DNA of 64,000 nt from Streptomyces tropicalis (GTDB lineage: Bacteria > Actinomycetota > Actinomycetes > Streptomycetales > Streptomycetaceae): the NCBI RefSeq assembly GCF_029269835.1, contig NZ_JARJBB010000009.1, positions 1 through 64,000 on the forward strand, given 5' to 3'. A model generated the notes under the pieces. The model was not told the DNA's origin. It worked only from the letters and a program-made list of their open reading frames with translations, and did no database searches. A program made the position numbers and the translations under genes. Position 1 is the first letter of the stretch. Every line of letters starts with the position of its first letter. Shown in pieces: positions 18,619 through 29,959 of this stretch.

Positions 18619-20205
18619 TCAGGAGGCCGCGCTGCGCAGCCCCTGCACGTCGATCTGCTCGGTCTCGTCGTGCTCCGTCAGGTCGATGACCTGGCCCGCC
18701 TCGCGGGCGGTCGCGGCGGCCGGCTTGTACCGGGACTCGGCCTCGGCCTTGTGCAGGGCCAGGGCCTCCTGCCCCACCACGTCGGCCAGGTCCTCGTTCT
18801 GGACGGCCTCCAGCTCGGTGGCCGCCCCGCCCTTCTGGGTGCCGAAGAAGTCGAACCCGCCCTCGACGACCGGGCGCCGCGCGGGCGCGGCCGGCACGAC
18901 GGCCACCGCGGTCGGCACGGTGAAGTGGCCCGAGGGCTGCGCCGCTGCGGAGGGAGTGGTGGCGGCGACCGCGTGCTCGTGCGCGCCGGCCGCCGTGGAC
19001 TTCCCCTCCGCCTCGTCCTCCTGTACGGGGGCGGCCCCGGTACCGGGACCGCCGTCCGTGGGTCCGGCGGGCACGGTGCCCTCGGGGGCCGCGGCGGGGT
19101 CCGCGGATGCGGATCGCGTCGGGGCCGTGCGGCCGGCGTCCGCGATGGAGCGGGCGTCCGTGACGTGAGCCGCCGGACCGCCGTCCCGCGCGGGGGCGGA
19201 CGCCCCGGCCGGGCGGGCCGTGTCCGGACCGGCCGTCGCCGTGCCGTCGGTCCCGGGCGCCTCGTCGCCGTCCGGGTCCGGAGCGGCGTCGCGGGATCCG
19301 TCCGCGTCCGGGGCGGCACCCTGGGATCCGTCCCCACCGGTGTCCGCCCGCACGTCCGCGTCGCTGCGGGTCTTGGCGTCCTCCGGCGCTTCCGCGTCCC
19401 GGTGCGCCTCGGTCTCCGTCTCCGCGTCGGCGTCGAGGCGGGACAGCGCCGCCCCCGCGCGCAGGAACAACTGGGAGCCCTCGGGCGAGAAGACGGGGGA
19501 CGTCCGGGGGGACTCCTCCGCCTCCTCCGCGCGCGCCTCCCGCGGGCCCGGCGTACCGGCTCCGGCATCGATGTCGGACCCTGCGTCCGCCGTCCCGCCG
19601 GACGCCGTGGTCCCCTCGTGGGCGGGCGTGGGGGCTGCCGCCTGCGGGTCCGCCACCTCCTCGTCGCGCGCCGGGGGCACGTCCTCGTCGACCGCCGCGG
19701 GCCGCCCGGTCCGGTCGTCCGTCCCCGGGGGCAGCGCGCGCGCATCGGTGGACGCCTCGATCTCCAGCAGGCGCCGGCCCTCCAGGGCGGTCGCCCGCTC
19801 GGTCTCCGCCGTGGCGTACCGCCTCAGCAGCGAGGCGTGCTCGTTGCGCAGGCCCGCCAGCTCCGCACGCTTCGCGCGGAGCTTCTGCTCCAGGCGGCCG
19901 CGCAGTTCGCGGGACTCCTCCAGGTCGGTCTCCAGTTCGGCGACCCGCTCCTCGAAGCGCCACTCGTCACCCGCCCGCGCGCGCGTGAGGTCGGCGACCT
20001 GCTTGCCCGCCTGCACGTCCCAGCGGCGCATGACGAACGCGCCGAGCGCCGCCGTCGCCGCGCCGGCCGCCGCCAGGGAGCGCAGCACCATCGGTGCCGC
20101 GAACACCCAGGGGCCGAGGGCGCAGACGAGCGCGACACCGGCGATCGCCGAAGGAGGCAGAAGCCTGTGCAAGGGCGGGGAATGGCGGTGACGTCCACGT
20201 GGCAT
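18619..20205 (-). CDS. Membrane-anchored coiled-coil protein with acidic Ala/Asp/Pro linker
   Basis: I do not recognise a named family for this 528-residue protein. After a basic start (MPRGRHRHSPP) come two membrane helices at about residues 18-36 and 40-62. A coiled coil (VAELETDLEESRELRGRLEQ and on) spans about 80-150. The next 250 residues are low-complexity, rich in Ala, Asp, Glu, Pro, Thr and Gly (D-A-D-A-E-T-E-T-E-A-like runs). The last 100 residues look folded and conserved (VEGGFDFFGTQKGGAATELE). The start has TAAGTT seven bases upstream, a leaderless pattern. The layout resembles cytoplasmic scaffolds tethered to the membrane; function is unknown. Confidence 0.7.
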   Translation of the reverse strand: MPRGRHRHSPPLHRLLPPSAIAGVALVCALGPWVFAAPMVLRSLAAAGAATAALGAFVMRRWDVQAGKQVADLTRARAGDEWRFEERVAELETDLEESRELRGRLEQKLRAKRAELAGLRNEHASLLRRYATAETERATALEGRRLLEIEASTDARALPPGTDDRTGRPAAVDEDVPPARDEEVADPQAAAPTPAHEGTTASGGTADAGSDIDAGAGTPGPREARAEEAEESPRTSPVFSPEGSQLFLRAGAALSRLDADAETETEAHRDAEAPEDAKTRSDADVRADTGGDGSQGAAPDADGSRDAAPDPDGDEAPGTDGTATAGPDTARPAGASAPARDGGPAAHVTDARSIADAGRTAPTRSASADPAAAPEGTVPAGPTDGGPGTGAAPVQEDEAEGKSTAAGAHEHAVAATTPSAAAQPSGHFTVPTAVAVVPAAPARRPVVEGGFDFFGTQKGGAATELEAVQNEDLADVVGQEALALHKAEAESRYKPAAATAREAGQVIDLTEHDETEQIDVQGLRSAAS

Positions 20206-20329
20206 GGCCAGAAACTTACCGCGCGTAGGCGAATCGCGGAGCCCCGGGCCGCAAAAAGGCAGCCCTACCGAGTCCTTCACGCGACATCAGGAGTTCCGCG
20301 TGCATTTCCCCTCCCCAATCAAGATCATT

Positions 20330-21454
20330 TCAGAGGTCGCTCAGCCGTCCGCTCATCCACTGCAGCGCACCGGGGATCTCGCGCCGCCACGTGTTGAAGT
20401 TGTGGCCGCCGCTGGCGAGGATGATCGACGCGATCCGCGTCTTATTCGTGGCCCGCACCGCGTTGATGAAGGCCAGCGTCGCCTTGTAGTTGGTTTCGCC
20501 GAGACGGCTGCTGGTGACCAGCAGCGACGTGTTCGGAGCCGGCAGGTGCCTGATGCTCCATGCCAGGTCGGCGCGATTCTGCAGGGCCTTGTTCCGGTGG
20601 AAGAGATCGCCGGTCGTGGGGTCGATCGGCGCCTTGTAGTAAGGGGAAAGGCCGACGCCCGCGGCATACACCTCGGGATGGTGCACGGCGAGTTTCAACG
20701 CGCAGTAACCGCCGGTGGAATCACCGATGATGCCCCAGCTGCCGGGCTTCCTGCCGATCCGGTAGTGGGCGAGCAGCGCGTCGGGCAGGTCGCGGGCGAA
20801 GAACGACTCGGTGTGCGGGCCGCCGGGAATGTCGACGCACTCGGTGTCCCGCGGCGGCGCCACCGTCGGACGCAGCATCACCAGGATCATCGGCTGCATC
20901 CGGCCGTCCTTGGCGAGGTTCTGCGCCGTCTCCGGGTACTTGAGCTTCGACACCAGCGCCTGCGTCGTCCCCGGGTAGCCGGTGAGGACCACGGCCGCGG
21001 GGAACGTGCGGTTGCGGTACTGCGGCTGGAAGTACTCCGGCGGCAGGTAGACGGACGCGGGCGACGCTATGTGCGTCGTGCGGCCCACGATGTCGACCTT
21101 CTGGATCTGGCCGGACAGCTGCGGCCGCCCACCCCCCGACAACGACATCTGCTGCGTGCCGACCACCTGGAGCGGGCCGCCGGTGGAGCCGCCGTTGTTG
21201 TCGACGACGACGCCCTGGTCCGTCTCCTCGCCGAGGAGGTCCGCCCAGCTGGCGTAGAAGCCGAAGCTCTGGTTGGCGACCAGGCCCGCGCAGGCGAAGA
21301 GCGCGACCTGGGTGGCCAGCAGCATGCCGACGCGCCCGCTGACGGCCTGCCAGGTGCGGCGCGCCAGGTGTGGCCAAAGCCACACCGTGCCCGCAAACAG
21401 CAGCACGGCCAACAGGACCGCCAGTACCAGCACTTTGTTGCTCGTGAGACCCAT
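20330..21454 (-). CDS. Membrane-anchored alpha/beta hydrolase (putative esterase family)
   Basis: This 374-residue protein has an N-terminal membrane helix (VLVLAVLLAVLLFAGTVWLW) and a second at about 45-62, so the catalytic domain is probably extracytoplasmic. That domain belongs to the antigen 85/esterase D-like family: ASVYLPPEYF, AAVVLTGYPG, the nucleophile elbow GIIGDSTGGYCALKLA, and a terminal catalytic His in ASGGHNFNTWR. Family members include esterases and acyltransferases; the substrate is not readable. It diverges from the DUF2156 membrane protein. A AAGGG site precedes the ATG. Confidence 0.85.
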   Translation of the reverse strand: MGLTSNKVLVLAVLLAVLLFAGTVWLWPHLARRTWQAVSGRVGMLLATQVALFACAGLVANQSFGFYASWADLLGEETDQGVVVDNNGGSTGGPLQVVGTQQMSLSGGGRPQLSGQIQKVDIVGRTTHIASPASVYLPPEYFQPQYRNRTFPAAVVLTGYPGTTQALVSKLKYPETAQNLAKDGRMQPMILVMLRPTVAPPRDTECVDIPGGPHTESFFARDLPDALLAHYRIGRKPGSWGIIGDSTGGYCALKLAVHHPEVYAAGVGLSPYYKAPIDPTTGDLFHRNKALQNRADLAWSIRHLPAPNTSLLVTSSRLGETNYKATLAFINAVRATNKTRIASIILASGGHNFNTWRREIPGALQWMSGRLSDL

Positions 21455-21656
21455 GGGCCCTTCCCTGCCTGCACTTCCCGGCCGCTCCGCCGACGCTCCT
21501 TCGCGTGGACTTGCCCCGGCCTTTCCCTTGCCTTTGTCCCGACTTTCCGGTGGGGAGTGAACCTTCCTCCCCGAGACACCGTCCTAGAGGGCGCAATGTC
21601 GCCGGATGCCCGGATCGGCACCGGATTCAAGGTCTCTCGCAGAACTACGGGATGCG

Positions 21657-23492
21657 ATGTCTGTCAGGATAGATGGGGAAATGTCTGACCGGGTTCCGAG
21701 CCGATCAACCCAAGTGCGGCGCGTACTGCGCGGTCCGCGCCCCGAAGCCGTTCCGGCACTGGTCGGCACCGCCTGCGCGGTCGTGGGTCTCCTCGACATC
21801 GCCGCGGGCGTCTTCCCGCGCTTCCGGCACAGCCGCATGCACGAGATCGCCGAGGTGCTGCCGGGCTCGTTCGGCCCGTTCGCCGCGGCGCTCTCACTCA
21901 GCGCGGGTGTCCTCCTGCTGCTGCTCGCGCACGGCCTGAAGCGCCGCAAGCGCCGGGCCTGGCGGGCGGCCGTGGCCCTGCTGCCGGCCGGCGCCGCCGC
22001 GGAGTTCGTCTACCGGCACTCCGTCATCGGCGTGGTCATCGCACTGGCGCTGCTCGCGCCCCTGCTGATCCACCGATCGGAGTTCGCCGCCCTGCCGGAC
22101 CCGCGCAGCCGCTGGAAGGCACTGGCCAACTTCGTCCTCATGAGCGCCGGTTCGCTCGTCCTCGGGATGATCATCGTCAGCGTCCACCCGCACCGCATGG
22201 TGGGCAACCCGAGCGTCGCCGACCGCCTCACCCACGTCGTCTACGGCCTGTTCGGCTTCGAGGGCCCCGTCTACTACCAGGGCGCCACCTCCTGGACCGT
22301 CGCCATGTCCCTCGGCGCCCTCGGCTGGCTGACCGCGGTGACCACCGTCTACCTCGCCTTCCGGCCCGAGCACCCGGCCGCCCGCCTGACGGAGGAGGAC
22401 GAGTCCCGGCTGCGCGCCCTGCTCGACAAGCACGGCGCCCGCGACTCCCTCGGCCACTTCGCGCTCCGCCGCGACAAGGCCGTCGTCTTCTCCCCCAGCG
22501 GCAAGGCCGCCGTGACCTACCGCGTCGTCTCCGGCGTGATGCTCGCCAGCGGCGACCCGATCGGCGACGTCGAGGCGTGGCCGGGCGCCATCGAGCGCTT
22601 CATGGACGAGGCCAAGGCCCACTCCTGGACGCCCGCGGTCGTGGGCTGCTCCGAGACCGGCGGCGAGGTGTGGACCCGGGAGACCGGCCTGGACGCCCTG
22701 GAACTGGGCGACGAGGCGGTGGTGGACGTCGCGGATTTCTCCCTCGCCGGACGCGCGATGCGCAACGTCCGTCAGATGGTCAAGCGCATCGAGCGGGCCG
22801 GCTACGAAACCCGGGTACGGCGCACCCGTGACATCGGCGAGGCCGAGCTGGACCGGATCCGGCACGCCGCGGAGGACTGGCGCGGCACCGACACCGAGCG
22901 CGGCTTCTCCATGGCCCTCGGCCGCATCGGCGACCCCGCCGACCAGGACTGCCTCATCGCCACCGCGCACAAGGCGGACGACGCGGCCGGCCCCTACGGC
23001 GACCTGAAGGCGGTCCTGCACTTCGTGCCCTGGGGCACGGACGGCGTCTCCCTGGACCTGATGCGCCGCGACCGCTCCGCCGACCCCGGCATGAACGAGC
23101 TGCTGATCGTCGCCGCGCTCCAGGCCTCGCCCAAGCTCGGCATCCAGCGCATCTCGCTGAACTTCGCGATGTTCCGCTCGGCCCTGGCCCGCGGCGAGAA
23201 GATCGGCGCCGGCCCGGTGCTGCGCGCCTGGCGCGGACTGCTGGTCTTCCTCTCCCGCTGGTTCCAGATCGAGTCGCTGTACAAGTTCAACGCCAAGTTC
23301 CAGCCCCGCTGGGAACCGCGGTTCGTGGTCTACCGGGCCTCCGCCGACCTGCCCCGCATCGGCTTCGCCGCCATGCAGGCCGAGGGCTTCGTCGACATCG
23401 CCCTGCCGCTGCCGCGCTTCCTGCGCCGCCGCTCCGCCGCCGCCCGCCCCTGCACCCACACGGTCGCCGAGCACGACATGCGCGCGGCCTGA
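21657..23492 (+). CDS. DUF2156 membrane protein, MprF/LysX-like acyltransferase
   Basis: This protein of about 611 residues has six or so membrane helices in the first 230 residues and a cytoplasmic DUF2156 domain, the aminoacyl-phosphatidylglycerol synthase C-domain with twin GNAT folds: V-V-S-G-V-M-L-A-S-G-D-P-I-G, F-S-L-A-G-R-A-M-R-N-V-R-Q-M, LDLMRRDRSADPGMNELLIV, SLNFAMFRSALARGEKIG. Unlike mycobacterial LysX it lacks a fused lysyl-tRNA synthetase, so the amino-acid donor, if any, comes from elsewhere. Starts at 21606, 21657 or 21681 are all possible; 21657 is chosen to match the family's conserved N-terminus. A strong terminator follows at 23529. Confidence 0.85.
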   Translation: MSVRIDGEMSDRVPSRSTQVRRVLRGPRPEAVPALVGTACAVVGLLDIAAGVFPRFRHSRMHEIAEVLPGSFGPFAAALSLSAGVLLLLLAHGLKRRKRRAWRAAVALLPAGAAAEFVYRHSVIGVVIALALLAPLLIHRSEFAALPDPRSRWKALANFVLMSAGSLVLGMIIVSVHPHRMVGNPSVADRLTHVVYGLFGFEGPVYYQGATSWTVAMSLGALGWLTAVTTVYLAFRPEHPAARLTEEDESRLRALLDKHGARDSLGHFALRRDKAVVFSPSGKAAVTYRVVSGVMLASGDPIGDVEAWPGAIERFMDEAKAHSWTPAVVGCSETGGEVWTRETGLDALELGDEAVVDVADFSLAGRAMRNVRQMVKRIERAGYETRVRRTRDIGEAELDRIRHAAEDWRGTDTERGFSMALGRIGDPADQDCLIATAHKADDAAGPYGDLKAVLHFVPWGTDGVSLDLMRRDRSADPGMNELLIVAALQASPKLGIQRISLNFAMFRSALARGEKIGAGPVLRAWRGLLVFLSRWFQIESLYKFNAKFQPRWEPRFVVYRASADLPRIGFAAMQAEGFVDIALPLPRFLRRRSAAARPCTHTVAEHDMRAA

Positions 23493-23528
23493 CCCCGGAG
23501 CCGGACCGCACGGCCGGCCTCCCCCCAC

Positions 23529-23567
23529 AGCGCGAAGCCCCCGGTCCCCGGCCGGGGGCTTCGCGCT
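23529..23567 (+). terminator. Hairpin terminator, 16-bp perfect stem
   Basis: Bases 23529-23544 pair perfectly with 23552-23567 around a seven-base loop, 37 bases after the DUF2156 gene and before folP, insulating the folate cluster. Confidence 0.85.
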
Positions 23568-23614
23568 GGCCCCGGGATCGCGGCGGCACCCGGAACAGAC
23601 CCTAGGCTGAACGT

Positions 23615-24535
23615 ATGAGCAATCACAGCGCACGCGGCCGCGTGGCGGGCCTCCCTGCGTGGGACCGCTGCGCGGTCATGGGGGTGGTCAACGTCACCCC
23701 CGACTCCTTCTCCGACGGCGGCCGCTGGTTCGACACCACCGCGGCCGTCAAGCACGGCCTGCACCTGGTCGCGCAGGGCGCCGACCTCGTCGACGTGGGA
23801 GGCGAGTCCACCCGCCCCGGCGCCACCCGCGTGGACGAGGCCGAGGAGCTGCGGCGGGTCGTCCCCGTGGTCCGCGGGCTGGCCTCCGAGGGCGTCGCGG
23901 TCTCCGTGGACACCATGCGCGCCTCCGTCGCCGCCCAGGCGCTCGCCGCGGGCGCCGCGCTCGTCAACGACGTCAGCGGCGGCCTCGCCGACCCCGCCAT
24001 GGTCCCCGTCGTCGCCGAGGCGGGCGCCCCCTTCGTCGTCATGCACTGGCGCGGCTTCCTGCAGGGCGGCGCCGTGCAGGGCGTGTACGAGGACGTCGTC
24101 ACCGAGGTCGCCGACGAGCTGCGCGCACGCGTGGAGGCCGTCCTGGACGGCGGCGTCGCCCCGGAGCGGATCGTCGTCGACCCCGGCCTCGGCTTCTCCA
24201 AGGAGGCCGAGCACGACCTGGCGCTCCTGGCCCACCTCGACCGCCTGCTCGGCCTCGGCCACCCCGTGCTGGTCGCCGCCTCCCGCAAGCGGTTCCTCGG
24301 CCGGGTCCTGGCCGGCCCCGAGGGCGCCCCGCCACCGGCCCGGGAGCGCGACGCCGCCACGGCCGCCGTGTCCGCACTCGCGGCGCACGCCGGCGCGTGG
24401 GCGGTGCGCGTCCACGAGGTCCGCGCCACGGCGGACGCCGTACGGGTCGCACAGGCCGTGGAGGAGGCACGCGGCCATGCACACACGCCGGGCGGAATCA
24501 CGCCGGGCGGGAGCACCCCGGAAGAGGCCCGGTGA
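23615..24535 (+). CDS. folP: Dihydropteroate synthase FolP
   Basis: This 306-residue enzyme condenses 6-hydroxymethyl-dihydropterin pyrophosphate with p-aminobenzoate and is the sulfonamide target. Signatures: MGVVNVTPDSFSDGG near residue 22, VDVGGESTRPGATRV, A-V-S-V-D-T-M-R, LVNDVSGG, V-V-M-H-W-R-G, VVDPGLGFSKEAEHD and AASRKRFLG. The tail is Gly/Thr/Pro-rich. TAGGCT lies six bases before the ATG, so the mRNA is probably leaderless. Its stop overlaps the next start in GTGA. Confidence 0.95.
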   Translation: MSNHSARGRVAGLPAWDRCAVMGVVNVTPDSFSDGGRWFDTTAAVKHGLHLVAQGADLVDVGGESTRPGATRVDEAEELRRVVPVVRGLASEGVAVSVDTMRASVAAQALAAGAALVNDVSGGLADPAMVPVVAEAGAPFVVMHWRGFLQGGAVQGVYEDVVTEVADELRARVEAVLDGGVAPERIVVDPGLGFSKEAEHDLALLAHLDRLLGLGHPVLVAASRKRFLGRVLAGPEGAPPPARERDAATAAVSALAAHAGAWAVRVHEVRATADAVRVAQAVEEARGHAHTPGGITPGGSTPEEAR

Positions 24536-25035
24536 GCGCGCCCCACACCGACGTCGAAGAGGTCGAGGCGGCCAACACCGCGTTCTACGAAGCACTGGAG
24601 CGGGGCGACTTCGACGCGCTGTCCTCGCTCTGGCTCACCCCCTCCGACCTGGGCGTCGACGAGGAGTGGCACGACCCCGCCGACACCGGCGTGATCTCCT
24701 GCGTGCACCCCGGCTGGCCGGTGCTCACCGGCCGCGGCGAGGTCCTCAGGTCGTACGCGCTGATCATGGCGAACACCGACTACATCCAGTTCTTCCTCAC
24801 CGACGTCCATGTGTCCGTCACCGGCGACACCGCCCTGGTGACCTGCACCGAGAACATCCTCAGCGGCGGGCCCCCGCCGCAGGGCGAGGACGAGCTCGGC
24901 CCACTGGTGGGACAGCTCGTGGTCGCCACGAACGTGTTCCGGCGCACCGGCGCGGGCTGGAAGCTCTGGTCGCACCACGCCTCACCGGTTCTGGCCGAAA
25001 ACAGCGGGGACGAGGACGACGAGACACCCACCTGA
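24532..25035 (+). CDS. NTF2/SnoaL-like protein of the folate cluster
   Basis: This 167-residue protein has the cone-shaped NTF2/SnoaL-like fold pattern: an N-terminal helix pair (EVEAANTAFYEALERGDFDA, LSSLWL), the W-H-D-P-A-D strand, H-P-G-W-P-V-L-T-G-R-G-E-V-L and a C-terminal W-K-L-W-S-H-H-A-S-P-V strand. The GTG start overlaps the folP stop, so it is translationally coupled. Members range from enzymes to ligand binders. Location between folP and folB suggests a folate-related role, but nothing direct supports it. Confidence 0.85.
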   Translation: MSAPHTDVEEVEAANTAFYEALERGDFDALSSLWLTPSDLGVDEEWHDPADTGVISCVHPGWPVLTGRGEVLRSYALIMANTDYIQFFLTDVHVSVTGDTALVTCTENILSGGPPPQGEDELGPLVGQLVVATNVFRRTGAGWKLWSHHASPVLAENSGDEDDETPT

Positions 25036-25282
25036 GTGGGTAGGCACCTCCGCAGGAGCGAAGAAGTGGTTGGAATCACGGTCTCGGGGTAGGGGCGGCT
25101 ACCGAGCCGTGGCAGCCGGGTTCTCCAGGGGAAACGCACCGTGAACCCTTCCGGTCCGGGTGCCGGCCCGCCTCCCCGCGTCCCGGCTCTGTCCGTGCCC
25201 GCAGGTAGATTCGTTCGAGGCCGGTGCACCGCCCGCACGCGGTGACCACCGGTCGCCACCGACGATTGCAGGAGTGATTCGC

Positions 25283-25642
25283 GTGGATCGTGTCGCGCTG
25301 CGCGGCCTGAAGGCCCGCGGGCACCACGGAGTGTTCCCCAAGGAACGCGAAGAGGGGCAGACCTTCATCGTGGACCTGGTGCTGGGCCTGGACACCCGCC
25401 CGGCCGCGGCCGGCGACGACCTGGCGAAGACCGTCCACTACGGCATCGTGGCCGAGGAGGTCGTGGCCGCCGTCGAGGGCGAGCCCGTGAACCTCATCGA
25501 GACCCTGGCCGAGCGCATCGCCCAGGTGTGCCTGAAGCACGAGGGGGTCGAGGAGGTCGAGGTCTGCGTGCACAAGCCCGACGCGCCGATCACCGTCCCC
25601 TTCGACGACGTGACCGTCACCATCACCCGGAGCCGAGTATGA
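25283..25642 (+). CDS. folB: Dihydroneopterin aldolase FolB
   Basis: This 119-residue enzyme cleaves dihydroneopterin to the hydroxymethyl pterin used by FolK. Signatures: VALRGLKARGHHGVFPKERE, F-I-V-D-L-V-L-G-L-D-T, L-A-K-T-V-H-Y-G, LIETLAERIA and V-H-K-P-D-A-P. The second GTG (25283) is preferred because GGAG lies eight bases upstream; the first GTG (25274) would overlap that site. The stop overlaps folK in ATGA. The 240-base gap before it (25036-25282) holds no gene and may carry a promoter. Confidence 0.93.
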   Translation: MDRVALRGLKARGHHGVFPKEREEGQTFIVDLVLGLDTRPAAAGDDLAKTVHYGIVAEEVVAAVEGEPVNLIETLAERIAQVCLKHEGVEEVEVCVHKPDAPITVPFDDVTVTITRSRV

Positions 25643-26250
25643 CCGCACCGTTCACCAAGGGTCCCCACGACCCGACCGTCCAGCCGGTCCCCGCCTCCGT
25701 CGTCGACCAGGTCGACGCCGCCGACACGACGCTGTCCAACCCCAAACGCGCAGTGGTCTCCCTCGGCTCGAACCTCGGCAACCGCCTGGAGACCCTCCAG
25801 GGGGCCGTCGACGCCCTCGAGGACACCCCCGGGGTCCGCATCAAGGCCGTCTCCCCCGTCTACGAGACGGAGCCCTGGGGCGTCGAGCCCGGCACCCAGC
25901 CGTCGTACTTCAACGCGGTCGTGGTGCTGAAGACGACCCTCCCGCCGTCCTCGCTCCTGGAGCGCGCACACGCCATCGAGGAGGCCTTCAACCGGGTCCG
26001 GGACGAGCACTGGGGCCCGCGCACCATCGACGTCGACATCGTCTCCTACGCCGACGTCGTCTCCGACGACCCGCAGCTGACCCTCCCCCACCCGCGGGCC
26101 CACGAGCGCGCCTTCGTCCTGGCCCCCTGGCACGACGTCGACGTGGAGGCGCAGCTCCCCGGCCGCGGCCCCGTGGCCCACCTCCTCGGCACCGTCACCC
26201 GGTCCGGCGTCGCGCCGCGCGCCGACCTGGAACTCCGGCTGCCCGAGTAG
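25639..26250 (+). CDS. folK: HPPK, 2-amino-4-hydroxy-6-hydroxymethyldihydropteridine diphosphokinase
   Basis: This 203-residue kinase pyrophosphorylates the pterin that FolP consumes. The family core begins only at residue 39 (VVSLGSNLGNRLETLQGAVD), preceded by a 35-residue Pro/Thr/Val-rich extension. Other motifs are VSPVYETEPWG, Y-F-N-A-V-V-V-L, the R-x-x-x-x-W-G-P-R-T-I-D-V-D-I signature and LPHPRAHERAFVLAPW. ATGA overlap with folB shows coupling. Confidence 0.95.
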   Translation: MTAPFTKGPHDPTVQPVPASVVDQVDAADTTLSNPKRAVVSLGSNLGNRLETLQGAVDALEDTPGVRIKAVSPVYETEPWGVEPGTQPSYFNAVVVLKTTLPPSSLLERAHAIEEAFNRVRDEHWGPRTIDVDIVSYADVVSDDPQLTLPHPRAHERAFVLAPWHDVDVEAQLPGRGPVAHLLGTVTRSGVAPRADLELRLPE

Positions 26251-26419
26251 TCGTTAAGGTCTAGGGCGTGCGCGCCGCACCGCCGGGCAGGCGGGACCTG
26301 CGCGCCACGCCCTGACGCCGGAGACACGTCACGGCACCAGACGACGCCCGCTCCGACCGGGTCGCGACCGGACCGGGACGAGCCGCCGACCCACAGTCCG
26401 GGGGAGCTGAAGGAAGACC

Positions 26420-26908
26420 GTGAAAGAGCTGCGCATCAGGGTGCTGGCCGGCGTGTTCGTCGTCGCCGGCGTGCTGTCGTGGGCGGGCGCCCGCCTGTGG
26501 AACTCCGTGGGGACCCTCCCCAGCGTCCCCCTGGCCGCCCCCATCGTCCTCGCACTGATCGCCGTGGTCCTGCTGTCCACGGCGCTCTCCCTGCGCGCCC
26601 GCCTGCGGGCCCAGCGCGAGCGCCGCCCCGGCGCCAAGGGCGTCGACCCGCTGATGGCCGCCCGCGCGGTCGTCTTCGGCCAGGCCAGCGCCCTGGTGGC
26701 CGCCCTGGTCGCCGGCATGTACGGCGGCACGGGCGTCTTCCTGCTCGAACTGCTGGACATCCCCGCCCGCCGCGACCAGGCCTTCTACGCCGGCTTCTCC
26801 GTCCTCGCGGGCATCGCCGTGATAGCGGCCGCCCTCTTCCTGGAGCGCGTCTGCAAACTCCCCGAGGACGACGACGAGGACCACAACGGCACGGAGCCGG
26901 CGGCCTGA
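26420..26908 (+). CDS. DUF3180 membrane protein
   Basis: This 162-residue protein has four membrane helices (LAGVFVVAGVLSWAGARLW, VPLAAPIVLALIAVVLLSTA, AVVFGQASALVAALVAGMYG, FYAGFSVLAGIAVIAAALFL) and an acidic C-terminal tail. It matches the actinobacterial DUF3180 family, which follows folK in mycobacteria too. The GTG at 26420 follows AAGGA. It ends the folate gene run and converges on folE. Function is unknown. Confidence 0.88.
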   Translation: MKELRIRVLAGVFVVAGVLSWAGARLWNSVGTLPSVPLAAPIVLALIAVVLLSTALSLRARLRAQRERRPGAKGVDPLMAARAVVFGQASALVAALVAGMYGGTGVFLLELLDIPARRDQAFYAGFSVLAGIAVIAAALFLERVCKLPEDDDEDHNGTEPAA

Positions 26909-26995
26909 CCACCAGGGCCCGCGCACCGGACGGCCGGCCACCAGGAGTCCCGGGCAGGGGTCGAGGCGGCAGCCGTAGGGAGTGAGGGCTCGGGC

Positions 26996-27601
26996 CTATC
27001 GCGCCATGATCAGGCTCATCGCCTCGTTGCGCGTGGCAGAGTCCCGCAGCTGGCCGCGCACCGCCGACGTGATGGTCTTCGCACCCGGCTTCCGGACGCC
27101 CCGCATCGTCATGCACATGTGCTCGCACTCGATGACGACGATCACTCCGCGCGGCTCGAGGATCTTCATCAGCGAGTCGGCGATCTGCGTGGTGAGCCGC
27201 TCCTGCACCTGCGGGCGGCGCGCGTAGACGTCCACGAGCCGGGCGAGCTTCGAAAGGCCCGTGATCTTGCCGTCCACGGACGGGATGTAGCCGACGTGGG
27301 CCACGCCGACGAACGGCACGAGGTGATGTTCGCAGGAACTCAGCACCTCGATGTCCTTCACCAGCACCATCTCGTCGTGGCCCAGGTCGAAGGTCGTGGT
27401 CAGGACGTCCTCGGGCTGCTGGCGCAGGCCGGCGAATATCTCCTGGTAGGCCCGGGCCACCCGGGCGGGGGTCTCGCGCAGGCCCTCGCGGTCCGGGTCC
27501 TCGCCGACCGCGATCAGCAGCTCGCGGACGGCGTTCTCGGCGCGCTTCTCGTCGAACTCGCCGATGGTCCCCTCGCCGTCCAGCGTCACGGGGTCGGTCA
27601 T
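26996..27601 (-). CDS. folE: GTP cyclohydrolase I FolE
   Basis: This 201-residue zinc enzyme opens GTP to dihydroneopterin triphosphate, the first folate step. Conserved blocks: [40 protein letters not shown] (zinc Cys and His), [38 protein letters not shown] (second zinc Cys region) and V-R-G-Q. The start MTDPVTLDG follows a CGAGG site. It converges on the folK/DUF3180 genes, so the pathway is encoded from both strands. Confidence 0.97.
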   Translation of the reverse strand: MTDPVTLDGEGTIGEFDEKRAENAVRELLIAVGEDPDREGLRETPARVARAYQEIFAGLRQQPEDVLTTTFDLGHDEMVLVKDIEVLSSCEHHLVPFVGVAHVGYIPSVDGKITGLSKLARLVDVYARRPQVQERLTTQIADSLMKILEPRGVIVVIECEHMCMTMRGVRKPGAKTITSAVRGQLRDSATRNEAMSLIMAR

Positions 27602-27666
27602 CTGAAGCCTCGTTCCTGTGCGTGTCACGCGTGTGGGCCACGCGCCTCATCTGCGGACATACGGAC

Positions 27667-27708
27667 ATGCCGCGCCCCCCAAGGCTAGAACCTCGGGGGG
27701 CGCGGCAT
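27667..27708 (-). terminator. Terminator between ftsH and folE
   Basis: A perfect 14-bp stem (27667-27680 with 27695-27708) encloses a loop that can itself pair AGG with CCT. It starts 26 bases past the ftsH stop and separates ftsH from folE. Confidence 0.85.
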
Positions 27709-27733
27709 TCATTCCGGGGCCGGTAAGGGCCGG

Positions 27734-29773
<2,040 letters not shown>

Positions 29774-29959
29774 CCATACGGAGCGGTGCCGCCCCGTCCC
29801 TCCTGCCACAGTGAGTTTGATAAGACAGTTCTTCTGACGGTACCCCAGCATGGTGACCCGAAGCCGCACGGGCGGCCCGGCGTTCCCGTCTGCATGCTCC
29901 AACGGCCGCAGGCCCCCCGAGGTTCCCGATCACCGTACGGCTCTTGGGCCCTCCGAGGG

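Noticed and set aside
16972-20397. 1141-codon plus-strand frame over nuoD and the coiled-coil gene
   Set aside because: Mostly antisense to real genes. Only the part covering the PH-domain remnant has meaning, and that remnant uses three frames.
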